64,000 bases of DNA from CAWCUU01 sp963798855 (GTDB taxonomy: Bacteria; Gemmatimonadota; Gemmatimonadetes; Longimicrobiales; RSA9), in NCBI GenBank assembly GCA_963798855.1, contig CAWCUU010000002.1, forward strand, positions 1,426,001 to 1,490,000. The letters are read 5' to 3'. Below are positions 1 through 8,800 of this stretch, in pieces. The notes below the pieces were generated by a model. It made no database searches. It was not told the DNA's origin and was given only the letters and a program-made list of their open reading frames with translations. The position numbers and the translations under genes are program-made. The first letter of the stretch is position 1. The number at the start of each line of letters is the position of its first letter.

Positions 1-1098
1 GTGATCGTGCGCGTGGTGGAAGGGCTGGAAGACGTTCTCCGCGAAGGCGAAGAGGTCGTCGATGGCCTGCCAGAGCTTCTGCAGTGCCTGCACGTCCGCG
101 TCGCTCAGAGCGGATCCGTCGGGATGCGTGAATGTCGGGCTCTCGGCGGTCCCGCCAATGATCACCATCGCATCGCCGTTGTAGGTGAGCTGACCGTCGA
201 TGGAACCGTCCTGCGCCAGCGTGGTGGCGAGCACCGCGGTCGAGCCATCATGCGTGACGGTCATCGTCACGTCGAAGGTGAAGGGCTCCTCCTGACCTAT
301 CGCGATCTGGCCGGTGCCAATCAGGTGGATGGTGTCATCGGTGCCGGACCTCGAGACCGAGTAGTCGATCGCGAGCTGGAGGAAGTCGGAGCTCTGGGAG
401 ATCGTGACGGTCTGCGAGAGGTCGAAGTCGACCTGGCTCGACCCGTCGGAGAGGAGGCCGACCGCGCCCAGCGTGGCCGTGACCGCCGTCGTGGTCTCCG
501 TGTAGGACGCATCCACGTAATAGTCCGCCAGCACCGCCGAGGTCGGGCTGGTCCGCACGACCTTGATGCCGAGGCGCGTAGACGCAGCCGTGCTGAGGTC
601 CGTCAGGTCGACATAGCCCAGAGCGTTCAGCGGCGCCGCCGGCCGTTGGGTAGTCGGGTCGATCGCGTAGTAGATGATTCGGACGCCGTTCGCCGGCGCG
701 TCCATCGCGTCCGGATCGATCACGTAATACCCGTCGGTCGTGCTCCACACCAGCGTCTTGCCAAGCAGGTTGGACGGGAACATCGGCAGCCCGGCGGGCT
801 GCTCCGCGTAGCGCCTCGCGCGATCGTACGACGGCAGCAGCCCGGCCGGCGACGTCGGGCCGGGAACGAGTTGCGCCGAGATCGTGCCGGCGAGCACATC
901 CGCGGCGAGCCCGATACTGCTCAGCGCGTTCGCGTCGGCCGGCACACCGGTAACGTTCTGCGCGGCGGTCGCGGCTCCCTGCGGATCGTAGGGGCCGTTC
1001 GGCCCGGCCACTTTAGCGGAATCACAGCCCGCGGCGACGAGCCCGATCGCCAGCGCGATCGCGGCCGTGCGCGCCGGCACGCCGTGTCTGGACCTCAT
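1..1098 (-). CDS. Putative lipoprotein, C-terminus cut by window edge
   Basis: The frame is open from an ATG at 1098 to the left edge (366 codons, no stop in the window), so the gene is partial. A GGAGGG ribosome binding site lies just upstream (complement of 1105-1110). Residues 11-25 form a hydrophobic signal ending in the lipobox Val-Ala-Ala-Gly-Cys (Cys25), so the product should be lipid-anchored in the envelope. The mature part is Asp/Thr/Ser-rich and beta-like, without a motif I recognise; the visible end is His-rich. It is transcribed away from the MFS gene at 1397. The family is unknown to me. The reading frame is well supported because an intact signal peptide and 366 codons without a stop coincide. 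Confidence 0.8.
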   Translation of the reverse strand, partial: MRSRHGVPARTAAIALAIGLVAAGCDSAKVAGPNGPYDPQGAATAAQNVTGVPADANALSSIGLAADVLAGTISAQLVPGPTSPAGLLPSYDRARRYAEQPAGLPMFPSNLLGKTLVWSTTDGYYVIDPDAMDAPANGVRIIYYAIDPTTQRPAAPLNALGYVDLTDLSTAASTRLGIKVVRTSPTSAVLADYYVDASYTETTTAVTATLGAVGLLSDGSSQVDFDLSQTVTISQSSDFLQLAIDYSVSRSGTDDTIHLIGTGQIAIGQEEPFTFDVTMTVTHDGSTAVLATTLAQDGSIDGQLTYNGDAMVIIGGTAESPTFTHPDGSALSDADVQALQKLWQAIDDLFAFAENVFQPFHHAHDH

Positions 1099-1396
1099 GT
1101 GGGACCCTCCGTCTTGGTTGGCGAGAGGGGTTGCGGCCGGGGACCGACCCCGAAAACGGCGAGGATGTGGTGTGGGCAAGCCGCGTTCCGGGGCCGCGGA
1201 AACAGCTGAAGTCACTGCGGCCGCTACAGTTGGTAGACGGCTGGCGAGGCCACGGCCGTGATGGGGTGTGCATTGAGGTGGACAGCAGGCGTACTTTTTT
1301 CAGGGCGAGGGGCCGTGCTGGCCCGAAACCGGCAGGAGGATCTGCTGGAGGTCATCGAGGCGCACCCGCAGAGACTCGTAGAGCCAAATAGATCCA

Positions 1397-2638
1397 GTGA
1401 TTTCCGGAATCGCCGATCGAATCGGCGCCAACAGGGTGGTGCTCGCGCTGTCCGCGGCTCGCCTGGCCGATGCGATGGGCAACAGCATCCTGTTCGTCAT
1501 CATCCCGCTGTACGTCGCACGCCTGCCGTCGCCGGCGTTCGATCTGCCGGAGCCGCTGCTGGTCGGCGTGCTGATCTCGCTGTACGGCTTCGTGAACTCG
1601 CTGGCGCAGCCCGTGGTCGGGGCGCTGACCGACCGGGTCAGCCGTCGCAAGCCGATCATCCTCGTCGGCCTCGGGATCATGGCGGCCGGCACGCTCGCGT
1701 TCGTCTTCGCGACCCGGTTCCTGCACCTGCTGCTGATCCGCGGCGTGCAGGGGCTCGGCGTGGCCATGACGATTCCGGCCTCGCTCGCTTTGATGGCGGC
1801 GGCCACGGAGACGCGAACGCGCGGCGGCTCGATGGGCATCTACACGAGCATGCGCATGGCCGGCTTCACGCTGGGGCCGCTGCTCGGCGGTTGGCTCCAC
1901 GACGCCTTCGGCTTCAAGCCGGCGTTCTACGTCGGGGCGGGCTTCGTGGCGCTGGGGATGCTGCTGGTGCAGCTGTGGGTGCACGAGGAGCCGATCAATG
2001 TCTCACAAACGCGTGGCACCCGCTTCCGACTCTTCGAGCGGCGATTGATCACCCCCGGCATCGTCGGGCTCGGGATCGCGACGTTCGTCATGGCAGCGGC
2101 GTTCACGGAGATGGTGTCGCTGGAGAAGCAGTTCAACACGCGGCTGTCGCAGGGCGCGCTCGGCTTCGGCGTCGCGTTCAGCGCGCTGATGATCAGCCGG
2201 CTGATCTTCCAGATCCCGCTCGGCTCGCTCTCGGACCGGATCGGCCGCAAACCGCTCGTGCTCGCGGGGCTCGTGCTGATGGCCCCGGCGACGGCGCTGC
2301 TCGGGGTCGCCGGCTCCACGCTGCAGCTGACCGCAGTACGCGTGCTGCAGGGGATCGCATCCGCCGCGATCGCGGCGCCCGCGTTCGCGATGGCGGCGGA
2401 GCTCTCGACGGAGGGTGGGCAGGGGCGCCAGATGGCGCTGGTGACAATGGGGTTCGGGCTCGGTATCGCGGTCGGGCCGCTGATGGCCGGCGCGCTCGCG
2501 GTCGTCTTCTTCGAGCTGCCGTTCCTGGTCGGAGGCGTGCTTTCGCTGCTCGGCGCTTTGATCGTGTGGCGCGTGGTGCCGGAGACGGTGCGACGGGGTG
2601 CCGGCGAGCGGGAGGCGGACGAGGCGCGTGCGGCGTGA
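1397..2638 (+). CDS. MFS family efflux transporter
   Basis: A 413-residue inner-membrane protein with the length and hydrophobicity of a 12-helix major facilitator. Two copies of the loop 2-3 signature, one per six-helix half, are readable: GALTDRVSRRKP near residue 75 and GSLSDRIGRKP near residue 275. This is the usual internal pseudo-duplication. The central loop and the charged C-terminal tail are short. Proton-driven drug or metabolite export is the typical role; no substrate can be named. The start is a GTG placed just before the first helix; the ribosome binding site is weak. The next gene, an outer-membrane barrel, lies about 100 bp downstream on the same strand. Confidence 0.9.
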   Translation: MISGIADRIGANRVVLALSAARLADAMGNSILFVIIPLYVARLPSPAFDLPEPLLVGVLISLYGFVNSLAQPVVGALTDRVSRRKPIILVGLGIMAAGTLAFVFATRFLHLLLIRGVQGLGVAMTIPASLALMAAATETRTRGGSMGIYTSMRMAGFTLGPLLGGWLHDAFGFKPAFYVGAGFVALGMLLVQLWVHEEPINVSQTRGTRFRLFERRLITPGIVGLGIATFVMAAAFTEMVSLEKQFNTRLSQGALGFGVAFSALMISRLIFQIPLGSLSDRIGRKPLVLAGLVLMAPATALLGVAGSTLQLTAVRVLQGIASAAIAAPAFAMAAELSTEGGQGRQMALVTMGFGLGIAVGPLMAGALAVVFFELPFLVGGVLSLLGALIVWRVVPETVRRGAGEREADEARAA

Positions 2639-2696
2639 TCCGTCGGCGACTCGCCGCATGTGCAAGCGGCGCGATCTCGCGCGTCCTGAGGGAAAA

Positions 2697-2712
2697 GAGG
2701 AGGTTCCTCCTC
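2697..2712 (+). other. Perfect hairpin GAGGAGG-TT-CCTCCTC in a leader
   Basis: Seven-base arms separated by TT lie between the MFS stop and the ATG of the outer-membrane protein. The 5' arm contains an AGGAGG Shine-Dalgarno-like core that the stem would hide. A separate GGGAG about 9 nt before the ATG could serve as the actual ribosome binding site. It could be a weak terminator or an RNA structure in the leader; there is no U-tract. Confidence 0.4.
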
Positions 2713-2736
2713 AACCGACATCGGGAGCCACCATCC

Positions 2737-3264
2737 ATGATGACCGAGACCCTCCGCCGCTCCCTGCGCCTGGCCGCGGCCGTCGCAGCCTTCGCCATTC
2801 TCGTCCCGCCCGCAGGGCGCGCACAGAGCGGCGACATCGCGGAGATCGTGGCCGGCGCGTCCGCCTACGACCTGAGCGGGACGGGCACGTCCGCGTTCTA
2901 TGCAGCGCGGGTGCTGGTGTCGCTGCACGATTACGTCGCGGTCGAGCCCGCCCTCGAGTACTTCGGCTACGAAGCGCAGAGCGGCGATCGGGTGCACTAT
3001 CTGCTGCCTGAGCTGCAGCTGCAGGCGCGGGTGCCGCTCGCCCGCGGTGCGGTGATCCCCTACGTCGGCGTCGGACCGGGCTTCGCCGTGCCGCTGACGT
3101 CCGGGTCGGGCGAGACCGAGTCCACGCTTTCCGCCGCGCTGGGCGCGCGGATCCGCCTGTCGCCGACCGTGGGAATCCTGGGCGAAGCGCGGCTCAGGTC
3201 GGTGCGCCCGTGGACCGGTAGCGTGGGCGATTTCGGTCTGGGCGTGTGGTGGGTGTTCTTCTGA
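2737..3264 (+). CDS. Outer-membrane beta-barrel-like protein
   Basis: 175 residues with a signal peptide (hydrophobic stretch about residues 12-27, probable cleavage after Gly-Arg-Ala-Gln). The mature part has alternating hydrophobic/polar beta strands, Gly and Tyr rich, and ends in Trp-Val-Phe-Phe, as expected for a C-terminal strand recognised by the BAM machinery. This resembles small eight-stranded OmpA/OmpX-like or OmpW-like barrels, but no diagnostic motif identifies the subfamily. The start is the first of two adjacent ATGs (2737 and 2740). Function unknown; it probably sits in the outer membrane. Confidence 0.75.
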   Translation: MMTETLRRSLRLAAAVAAFAILVPPAGRAQSGDIAEIVAGASAYDLSGTGTSAFYAARVLVSLHDYVAVEPALEYFGYEAQSGDRVHYLLPELQLQARVPLARGAVIPYVGVGPGFAVPLTSGSGETESTLSAALGARIRLSPTVGILGEARLRSVRPWTGSVGDFGLGVWWVFF

Positions 3265-3307
3265 TTGCGATGTCGTGCGGCCGCCGGCGCGGCGGGACCC
3301 GCGCGCC

Positions 3308-4486
3308 GTGAAGGCCGCGCTCGCGCTGCTCGTGCCGGCGCTCATCGCGGCATGCGCGGCCGATCCGCAGGCGGCGTCGTGCGGCCCCGACGACGGCGTG
3401 CCGGCGGTCGCGAACACGGGAGCCGGAGAGTGGCAGAGATCCGGTCGGAGCGCGACGCTCGTCGAGTTGTGGCGGGCTGGCGGGACGACCGAGGGGCAGG
3501 AGCTCGCGATGCCGGTCACGATCGCCGCGAGCCCCGACGGCCGCATCGCGGTGCCGGACTTCCAGCTGGGCGAGGTGATCGTCATCGGAGAGGACGGCGG
3601 ATGGGACGGGCCGTGGGGAGGAAATGGGGAGGGGCCGGGCGAGATCACGACGCCGGTCGCCGCGACGTGGGACGCCGCCGGCACGCTCGTGGTCTTCGAC
3701 ATCGTCGCCCCGAAAGCGGTCTTCCTGCAGCGGAGCGGCCCGCGGCAGGACGATCTTCCGATGGAAGCTTCCTTCACCGCGCCGGCCGTGAGCTCGGGAC
3801 AGGTGCTGTGGGCCGGGGTCCAGCCGGACGGCTCCGGGCTGCTGGAGGTCCCGGCCGGCGCAGCGTCCCGGGACGGAGTGTCCGGCATCGCGTTCCTCAG
3901 GCTCGGCCCCGGCGAGGCGGAGCCGGACACGCTGGCGCGGGGGACCACGCGCTCGCTCGGTGATCCCGCGCTTCGCGGGGTGCCGCTGCCCGGATCCCCG
4001 CACCCGTCGGCGAGCGTCGCGCCGAGCGGCGAGATCGCGATCGGCGGGCTGGACCCGTCGTATCAGGTGACTGTTTTCGACGGCGAGGGCGAGCCGGCGA
4101 GGCGCATCTGCCGGGACGTGTCGCCGCTGCCGTTCGTGGAGCGGGAGCGCCGGCCGCCGGAGGGGGCGCCGGTGCCGCAGCGGCTGGTGGAGGCGCTCGC
4201 GGCGGCTCCGATACCGGATACCCTCGCGGCGTTCGGCGCGCTGTTCCTCGGCGCACGCGGGCGGTTGTGGGTCGAGCGGGATCGCCCCGACCCCTTCACG
4301 CAGGGCGGCGTGGCCGGCGGCCTGTGGGACGTCTTCGACGAGCGCGGCCGCTACCTCGGCGAGGTCCGCGCGCCGGGTCGCGTCGGGCTGCGGGCGGCGA
4401 TCGGAGACACCGTCTTCGGCTTCTTCGTGGGCGAGCTCGACGAGACAGCCGTCGTCGCCTACCGCCTGTCGCTCTCGGACCGCTAG
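3308..4486 (+). CDS. Lipoprotein with six-bladed beta-propeller-like fold
   Basis: 392 residues from a GTG start. The signal ends in the lipobox Leu-Ile-Ala-Ala-Cys near residue 16; an ATG 33 nt upstream would bury this signal, so GTG is preferred. The mature protein has repeated units such as SPDGRIAVPDFQLGEVIVI and SGEIAIGGLDPSYQVTVFD. They resemble the six-bladed propeller (NHL/6-bladed) lipoproteins common in Gemmatimonadota and Bacteroidota. Such proteins are usually secreted or membrane-anchored and of unknown ligand. It starts 43 bp after the barrel protein and ends 9 bp before rsmD, so the three may be cotranscribed. Confidence 0.7.
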   Translation: MKAALALLVPALIAACAADPQAASCGPDDGVPAVANTGAGEWQRSGRSATLVELWRAGGTTEGQELAMPVTIAASPDGRIAVPDFQLGEVIVIGEDGGWDGPWGGNGEGPGEITTPVAATWDAAGTLVVFDIVAPKAVFLQRSGPRQDDLPMEASFTAPAVSSGQVLWAGVQPDGSGLLEVPAGAASRDGVSGIAFLRLGPGEAEPDTLARGTTRSLGDPALRGVPLPGSPHPSASVAPSGEIAIGGLDPSYQVTVFDGEGEPARRICRDVSPLPFVERERRPPEGAPVPQRLVEALAAAPIPDTLAAFGALFLGARGRLWVERDRPDPFTQGGVAGGLWDVFDERGRYLGEVRAPGRVGLRAAIGDTVFGFFVGELDETAVVAYRLSLSDR

Positions 4487-4495
4487 GGGGACGGG

Positions 4496-5020
4496 TTGCG
4501 CATCGTGGGCGGACGATGGGCCGGCCGTGATCTCGTGTCCCCGGGCGGACGGGTACGCCCCACGGCGGAGACGCTGAGGGATGCCTGGCTCGGCGAGCTG
4601 GAGGGCGAGCTTCGCGGCGCGCGCGTTCTCGACCTGTACGCCGGGACCGGCGCCCTCGGTCTCGAGGCAATGTCGCGCGGCGCCGCCGGCGTGGATTTCG
4701 TCGAGAACGGGCTCGCCGCGCTGCACTCGTTGAAGGCCAATGTGGCGGCGTTGCGGGTGCGCGGCCGCACACGCGTCTTTGTGAAGGACGCGGTCCGCTT
4801 CATCGAGCGGCTCGAGGCGGGCGCCTACGACATCGCCCTCGCCGACCCGCCGTACGGCTCCAGACAGGCCGACCGGATCGTGCGGCGCTGGCTCGAGGTG
4901 CCGTTCAGCCGTACGCTCGCGCTCGAGCACGCCGCCGATCACGTCCTGCCCCGCGGCGGCCGCACCCAGCGCCATGGCGACTCCGCGCTGACATTCTACC
5001 GCCGGTCCGACGGGGTGTAA
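4496..5020 (+). CDS. rsmD: 16S rRNA (guanine(966)-N(2))-methyltransferase RsmD
   Basis: 174 residues, matching the family length (about 180-200). It is a Rossmann-fold SAM methyltransferase that N2-methylates G966 in helix 31 of 16S rRNA during 30S assembly. The N-terminal MRIVGGRWAGR and RPTAETLRDAW (21-31) are family signatures. The SAM loop LDLYAGTGALG spans 45-55, and the catalytic motif IV is Asp-Pro-Pro-Tyr at 117-120. The start is a TTG, the only one that preserves the conserved N-terminus. It lies 9 bp after the propeller lipoprotein gene. The usual partner coaD is not downstream. Confidence 0.93.
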   Translation: MRIVGGRWAGRDLVSPGGRVRPTAETLRDAWLGELEGELRGARVLDLYAGTGALGLEAMSRGAAGVDFVENGLAALHSLKANVAALRVRGRTRVFVKDAVRFIERLEAGAYDIALADPPYGSRQADRIVRRWLEVPFSRTLALEHAADHVLPRGGRTQRHGDSALTFYRRSDGV

Positions 5021-5073
5021 CCGTTACGCGCTGCCGTGGGCGGCGACTGGCACAGCTTCCGCGATCGCCCGCA

Positions 5074-5562
5074 CTACCAGCTCGCGACCCGGGCTGCGGA
5101 TCGCCGCCGTGCGCGAGAATTTCGAAGAGGGGCGGCTGGTCGGTACTGGACGGACTGGATCGGGTGCGCCTCGGCTCGTGACGCGCGCTGCCAGCGAGCG
5201 CGCGCGACGGCGAGGGAGAGGGCGCCGACGACGAACGGGAAGGCCGCGGGCGCGACGCCGAGCCGGATGATCGACACGACGACCGCGCCGATCATGATCG
5301 TCACGAGGCCTGCCGCGGCGAGACCCGTGAGCTCCCGTCGGACCCGCAACAGGCCGGGGAGCACGAGCCCGAGTGCGCCGAGGGTCTCCGCGACGGCAAT
5401 GAAATGCATGAATCCGCCCGGCAGCCCCGTCTGCTGCGCGAGCACGTCGGCGGGCATGCGCAGCTTCGCCGTTCCAGCGAACAGGAACAGCAATGAGAGC
5501 AGGAGCTGCAGGGTCCAGAGGGCCCGGTTCCGGATGGTGGTGCTACGGATGATCGCGCGCAT
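5074..5562 (-). CDS. DoxX-like family membrane protein
   Basis: 162 residues with four predicted transmembrane helices (about 17-35, 50-75, 80-105, 115-135), the DoxX-like layout. The segment LFLFAGTAKLRMP after helix 1, with its small-residue/Lys pattern, is characteristic. The start at 5562 follows a GAGGAG ribosome binding site; an ATG 57 bp upstream lacks one. Members are linked to quinone-dependent or thiol redox systems in the inner membrane, but most are uncharacterised. It is divergent from msrB, another redox-repair gene, so a shared oxidative-stress role is possible (inference). Confidence 0.82.
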   Translation of the reverse strand: MRAIIRSTTIRNRALWTLQLLLSLLFLFAGTAKLRMPADVLAQQTGLPGGFMHFIAVAETLGALGLVLPGLLRVRRELTGLAAAGLVTIMIGAVVVSIIRLGVAPAAFPFVVGALSLAVARARWQRASRAEAHPIQSVQYRPAAPLRNSRARRRSAARVASW

Positions 5563-5668
5563 GGTCGTCTCTCCTCGGTTCGAGTGCCGCTTCGGCGCCG
5601 GCTGAGTGTCCGGCTTCATGGGTGCGTCGAACGAGGGATGACGAAATCGACAGAGCCGGCTGCGCCGG

Positions 5669-5738
5669 GGCGCGCCTGCGGCGGGCGCGGCCTACGGCCG
5701 GGCGCCGCTTCGCGGGGCGCGCTTGCGGCGGGCGGCGC
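5669..5738. repeat. GC-rich interspersed repeat, family B
   Basis: This roughly 70-bp GC-rich stretch closely resembles, in inverted orientation, the tandem repeat at 11150-11250: a GCGCCTGCGGCGGG core with a GGGCGCCGC segment between copies. It lies in the doxX-msrB divergent region. It makes the upstream part of the msrB frame look coding, and is a reason to choose the downstream msrB start. Confidence 0.55.
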
Positions 5739-5814
5739 ACGGTCGGCGTCGGGGAACTCCGGGGTCGCATGGCGGGTCTTCAAACGCGAGGGTCAACCGA
5801 GCGCGGAGGCATGG

Positions 5815-6240
5815 ATGGCGGTCGTGGAGAAGCTGGACAAGCCGAAGGCCGAGTGGCGGAAGCTGCTGCCGGAGGACGCATACCACGTGATGTTCGAGGA
5901 GGGGACGGAGCGCGCGTGCTCGAGCCCGCTGAACGATCGGCACGAGACCGGCACCTACGTCTGCGCCGCGTGCTTCCTTCCGCTTTTCGACGCGTCGCGC
6001 AAGTTCGACAGCGGCACCGGCTGGCCGAGCTTCTTTCAGCCGATCGAGGGGCACCTGGAGACGAAGGCGGACTACAAGCTGCTGATGCATCGGACGGAGT
6101 ACCACTGTGCGCGGTGCGGCGCGCATCAGGGCCACGTCTTCCGGGATGGCCCGGCGCCGACGGGTCTGCGCTACTGCAACAACGGGCTCTCCCTGCGGTT
6201 CGTTGCGGAGGGCGAGGAGTTGCCGGCGCTACGGGAGTGA
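5815..6240 (+). CDS. msrB: Peptide-methionine (R)-S-oxide reductase MsrB
   Basis: It reduces methionine-R-sulfoxide in oxidised proteins, with thioredoxin as electron donor. From the ATG at 5815 the protein is 141 residues, the family length, and a GGAGG ribosome binding site sits 5 nt upstream. The upstream ATG at 5638 would add 59 residues encoded mostly by a GC-rich repeat. The pattern EWRKLLPEDAYHVMFEEGTE opens the domain. Two zinc Cys pairs (CAAC and CARC) are present, as is FDSGTGWPSFF; the catalytic Cys lies in RYCNNGLSLRF. No signal is seen with this start, so it is cytoplasmic. It converges on the GH18 gene. Confidence 0.92.
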   Translation: MAVVEKLDKPKAEWRKLLPEDAYHVMFEEGTERACSSPLNDRHETGTYVCAACFLPLFDASRKFDSGTGWPSFFQPIEGHLETKADYKLLMHRTEYHCARCGAHQGHVFRDGPAPTGLRYCNNGLSLRFVAEGEELPALRE

Positions 6241-6256
6241 CGGGGCCGGCGCCGCC

Positions 6257-7324
6257 TCAGCGCGGCACGACGTCCCACACGTCCGGGTCCTCCGCACCGA
6301 GTACCCAGACGGAGAAGCCGCGCAGGCCGGGGTACTCGCCGAGCAGCCGCAGCTTCGCGCGGAAGGAGCGCGTGTCCTCGAGGAACAGCCACTCCCACGT
6401 ACCCGAGACCGGCCAGAACGCGAAGCTTGCGCCGGCGTCGTCAAGCCACCGTGACCGCGCGTCGGCGCGCTGCAGCAGCAATGTCGCCTTTTGCCAGCCG
6501 ATCTCCTCGCCGACCACGCGGCTCCCGCCTTCCTGCCACTGCGTATACCAGTGCCCGGAGTAGACGGGGATTCCGAGCGACAGCTTCGCGCGCGGCACGC
6601 CCTGCGCCAGCGCCTCGTCCAGCGCGGCGCGCATCCAGTCGAGCGACGCGATCGGGCCCGGTGTGGTGGACGCGGCGTGCTCGGCGTACGTCATCAGAGA
6701 GATGAAGTCTCCGGCCTCGGCGAGCGCCTTCACGTCGTACGCCCCGCGCCACGACTCCTCCATGCCGGCGGCGAAGCGGGAGGCCGGCGGCTCGGCGAGC
6801 GCCGGGACGACGGCGATGGAGAGGCGGCGCCCCGCGTCGTGGAGCGCCGTCGCAGCGTCGCGGAAGAACGACGTCAGCGAGTCGCGGTCCTCCTGCGGGA
6901 TATTCTCGAAGTCGAATTGCCAGCCGTCGTAATCGTCGCGTCCGGCGAGGGCGACGAGCGAGTCGACCACGCGGCGCCTGGACTCGGGGCGGTGCAGCAG
7001 CGCGTGGATCGTCGGCTGCGAGAAGCCGGGGTTCACGATCAGCGGCATGACGCGTATGTCGCGCTCACGCGCGAGCGCCAGCACGCGCGGGTCGACCGAC
7101 CCCCACACCGTGCCGAGCGAGTCGAGCGAGTAGACCTGCGGCGCGACGACGTCGATACGATCGGAGTGCGCGCGGAAGCTCTCGAACGACGCCTCCGACG
7201 AGGTCATGTACCAGAGCCGCTCGGTCGCGGTCCAACCTCGCTCGAACGGCGGCCAGGGCACGGTCGCGGCCTGCCGCGGGGCCTGCGCGACGGTAAGCAC
7301 GAGGATCAGGAGCGCCTGCAGCAT
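6257..7324 (-). CDS. Exported glycoside hydrolase family 18-like protein
   Basis: 355 residues. A signal peptide is present (MLQALLILVLTVAQA, residues 1-15); an ATG 36 bp upstream is possible but weakens the signal. The GH18 active-site signature DGWQFDFEN has Asp138 and the acid/base Glu140. A beta/alpha-barrel pattern (VVAPQVYSL, RVMPLIVNPG, ISLMTYAEHA, LSLGIPVYSG, GFSVWVLG) runs to the end. It is most like the chitinase-fold proteins related to spore-cortex and peptidoglycan glucosaminidases rather than classical secreted chitinases. The likely substrate is a GlcNAc-containing polymer in the envelope; specificity is not determinable. It converges on msrB with 16 bp between stops. Confidence 0.85.
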   Translation of the reverse strand: MLQALLILVLTVAQAPRQAATVPWPPFERGWTATERLWYMTSSEASFESFRAHSDRIDVVAPQVYSLDSLGTVWGSVDPRVLALARERDIRVMPLIVNPGFSQPTIHALLHRPESRRRVVDSLVALAGRDDYDGWQFDFENIPQEDRDSLTSFFRDAATALHDAGRRLSIAVVPALAEPPASRFAAGMEESWRGAYDVKALAEAGDFISLMTYAEHAASTTPGPIASLDWMRAALDEALAQGVPRAKLSLGIPVYSGHWYTQWQEGGSRVVGEEIGWQKATLLLQRADARSRWLDDAGASFAFWPVSGTWEWLFLEDTRSFRAKLRLLGEYPGLRGFSVWVLGAEDPDVWDVVPR

Positions 7325-7482
7325 GCACGGACGATGACGTCGGCGGATGCCGGACTGCAAGCCTGCCGGGTTGCGGCGCCGGCCAGGCAGGCCGCATCTA
7401 TGCGACGTCGCCGCTCGATCCGTTGTCGGGCGGCGCCACTTCGCCGCCGCCCGACCCTCACTGAAAGACCGGCAGGCGCACG

Positions 7483-7842
7483 ATGGCGATCCACATCACG
7501 ATCCTGGCGGCGTTCTACCTTCTCGGCAGCCTCGGCGAGCTGCTCATCGCGTTCCTCACCCTCGTGGTCGGGATGGGCGCGGGGCTGCTGGCCGCCGACG
7601 CCTCCAGCTTCGCGCTGAGCGTGGGCATGCTCACCGTTGTCTCGGTCTTCTTCGTCGCCATCGGGCTGCCCGGCCTGATCCTCGCCTATGGCCTGCTGCG
7701 ACGGCGGTCGTGGTCCCGACCGCTCGGCTTCGTGCTCGGCGCGCTCAACCTGCTGAACTTCCCGTTCGGCACGATCCTCGGAGTGTACACGATGTTCGTG
7801 CTGACGCGGCCGGAGATCGTCGCCGAGCTGGAAGGCCGCTGA
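7483..7842 (+). CDS. Small integral membrane protein, unknown family
   Basis: 119 residues with about four hydrophobic helices (5-30, 33-48, 50-72, 84-105) separated by short charged loops (RRRSWSR near 73). There is no signal peptide and there are no catalytic residues. It resembles the generic small four-helix proteins common in high-GC genomes, and I do not recognise a family. It is divergent from the GH18 gene and followed by a repeat region, so it is probably monocistronic. Confidence 0.65.
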   Translation: MAIHITILAAFYLLGSLGELLIAFLTLVVGMGAGLLAADASSFALSVGMLTVVSVFFVAIGLPGLILAYGLLRRRSWSRPLGFVLGALNLLNFPFGTILGVYTMFVLTRPEIVAELEGR

Positions 7843-7917
7843 ATCGGCGCGCGGGCGGCGCGGCGCAGCCGCACCTCGGAACCGCGTTTCCACGGGGCGC
7901 GGGCGGCGCGGCGCACC

Positions 7918-8014
7918 CGCCTCGGCGGCGACGTCCGCCCCTCGCCTAGCCTCCTCGCGCCTGCGGCGCTGCGGGGTCTCGACGGGCGCTCCCGATCGCC
8001 GCTACGGCGGTGCG
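7918..8014. repeat. 97-bp dispersed GC-rich repeat, family A, copy 1
   Basis: These 97 bp recur at 56651-56747 with the same length and only three mismatches that I can count; the first third recurs at 58790-58823. The repeat contains a CGCCG-CTA-CGGCG hairpin near its end. Just upstream, a GCGCGGGCGGCGCGGCGCA unit occurs twice (starting about 7851 and 7898). Short open frames over the copies share peptides only because the DNA is repeated. Confidence 0.8.
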
Positions 8015-8084
8015 CCGCGCCGCCCGCCTTCGGCACCCGAGACGGTGCCCCCGCGCTCGCGCTGGCCCCCGCGCCACCGAATCG

Positions 8085-8582
8085 CTACTGCTCGTGTGCC
8101 GAGGGTCCGTAGACCGCGGGATGCGGGAGCCCCAGCGCTCGCAGGTAGACGCCAAGCTGCGCCCGGTGGTGCACCAGGTGGTTGAGCGTGTACAGCTCGT
8201 GCGCCGCCCAGCGCGGCTCCCGGAAGTAGACCACCTCCCCGGCGCGCAGCGTCCAGGGCTCGTGCAGCGCCTCGTCGCTCGCCTCGGTCAGCGCCGCTCT
8301 CGAGAACTCCACTCCGGAGTCGAAGACCTGCAGCAGCGCCTCGGTCGTGGTCGGCACGGCCCACTCCGACGGGTCGACGGCGTTGAAGTCCAGCTCCTCC
8401 GAGCCCATGACCAGCCCGGTGAACCGAGCCAGACGCGCCACAAGAGACGCCAGCGCACCCAGCTTCATGCCCTCCGGAAACACCTGGAAGTCCAGCCGGT
8501 CCATGGGTACCCGCTCCAGGAACGGCCGCGTGCGCACCATCTCCGAGTCGAACTCCGCCACCATCATCTCTTTCGCGTCCAT
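8085..8582 (-). CDS. DinB-like four-helix metalloprotein
   Basis: 165 residues from ATG 8582; upstream in-frame residues to 8678 read as non-coding. DinB/YfiT-type helical bundle: the helix with NHLVHHRAQLGVYLR carries the His pair of the usual three-His metal site near residues 140-150. A third His probably sits in the middle helix region. Members include damage-inducible proteins and metal-dependent thiol transferases such as bacillithiol or mycothiol S-transferases; the substrate here is unknown. The ORF is monocistronic between two repeat-rich regions. Two further DinB proteins occur at 36764 and 45856. Confidence 0.8.
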   Translation of the reverse strand: MDAKEMMVAEFDSEMVRTRPFLERVPMDRLDFQVFPEGMKLGALASLVARLARFTGLVMGSEELDFNAVDPSEWAVPTTTEALLQVFDSGVEFSRAALTEASDEALHEPWTLRAGEVVYFREPRWAAHELYTLNHLVHHRAQLGVYLRALGLPHPAVYGPSAHEQ

Positions 8583-8800
8583 GGTGCCTCGCTGATTTCG
8601 GGGTTTGTTCGGCTTCGCAGGATAACGTGCCGCGTGCCCGCTGCCAAGATATCTGCGGGCGCTACCGACCGCCGCCAAGGCGGCGCTCCGCTTGCCGCCG
8701 CCGCCGCCGCGGACCTACGTTCCGCCTCCCGGGTCGACCGCCCGAGGTGACCGGCCGATGCCCGATCGGCCCGTAGCCCGACAACGGACCGGCCTCCTAA

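Noticed and set aside
5638..5814. Upstream extension of msrB to ATG 5638
   Set aside because: The extra 59 residues are encoded largely by a GC-rich repeat; ATG 5815 has a strong GGAGG site and gives the normal family length.
7946..8155. Short minus-strand frame sharing a peptide with one at 56484-56786
   Set aside because: The shared peptide (TAVAAIGSARRDPAAP) reflects the 97-bp DNA repeat; neither frame has coding features or a ribosome binding site.
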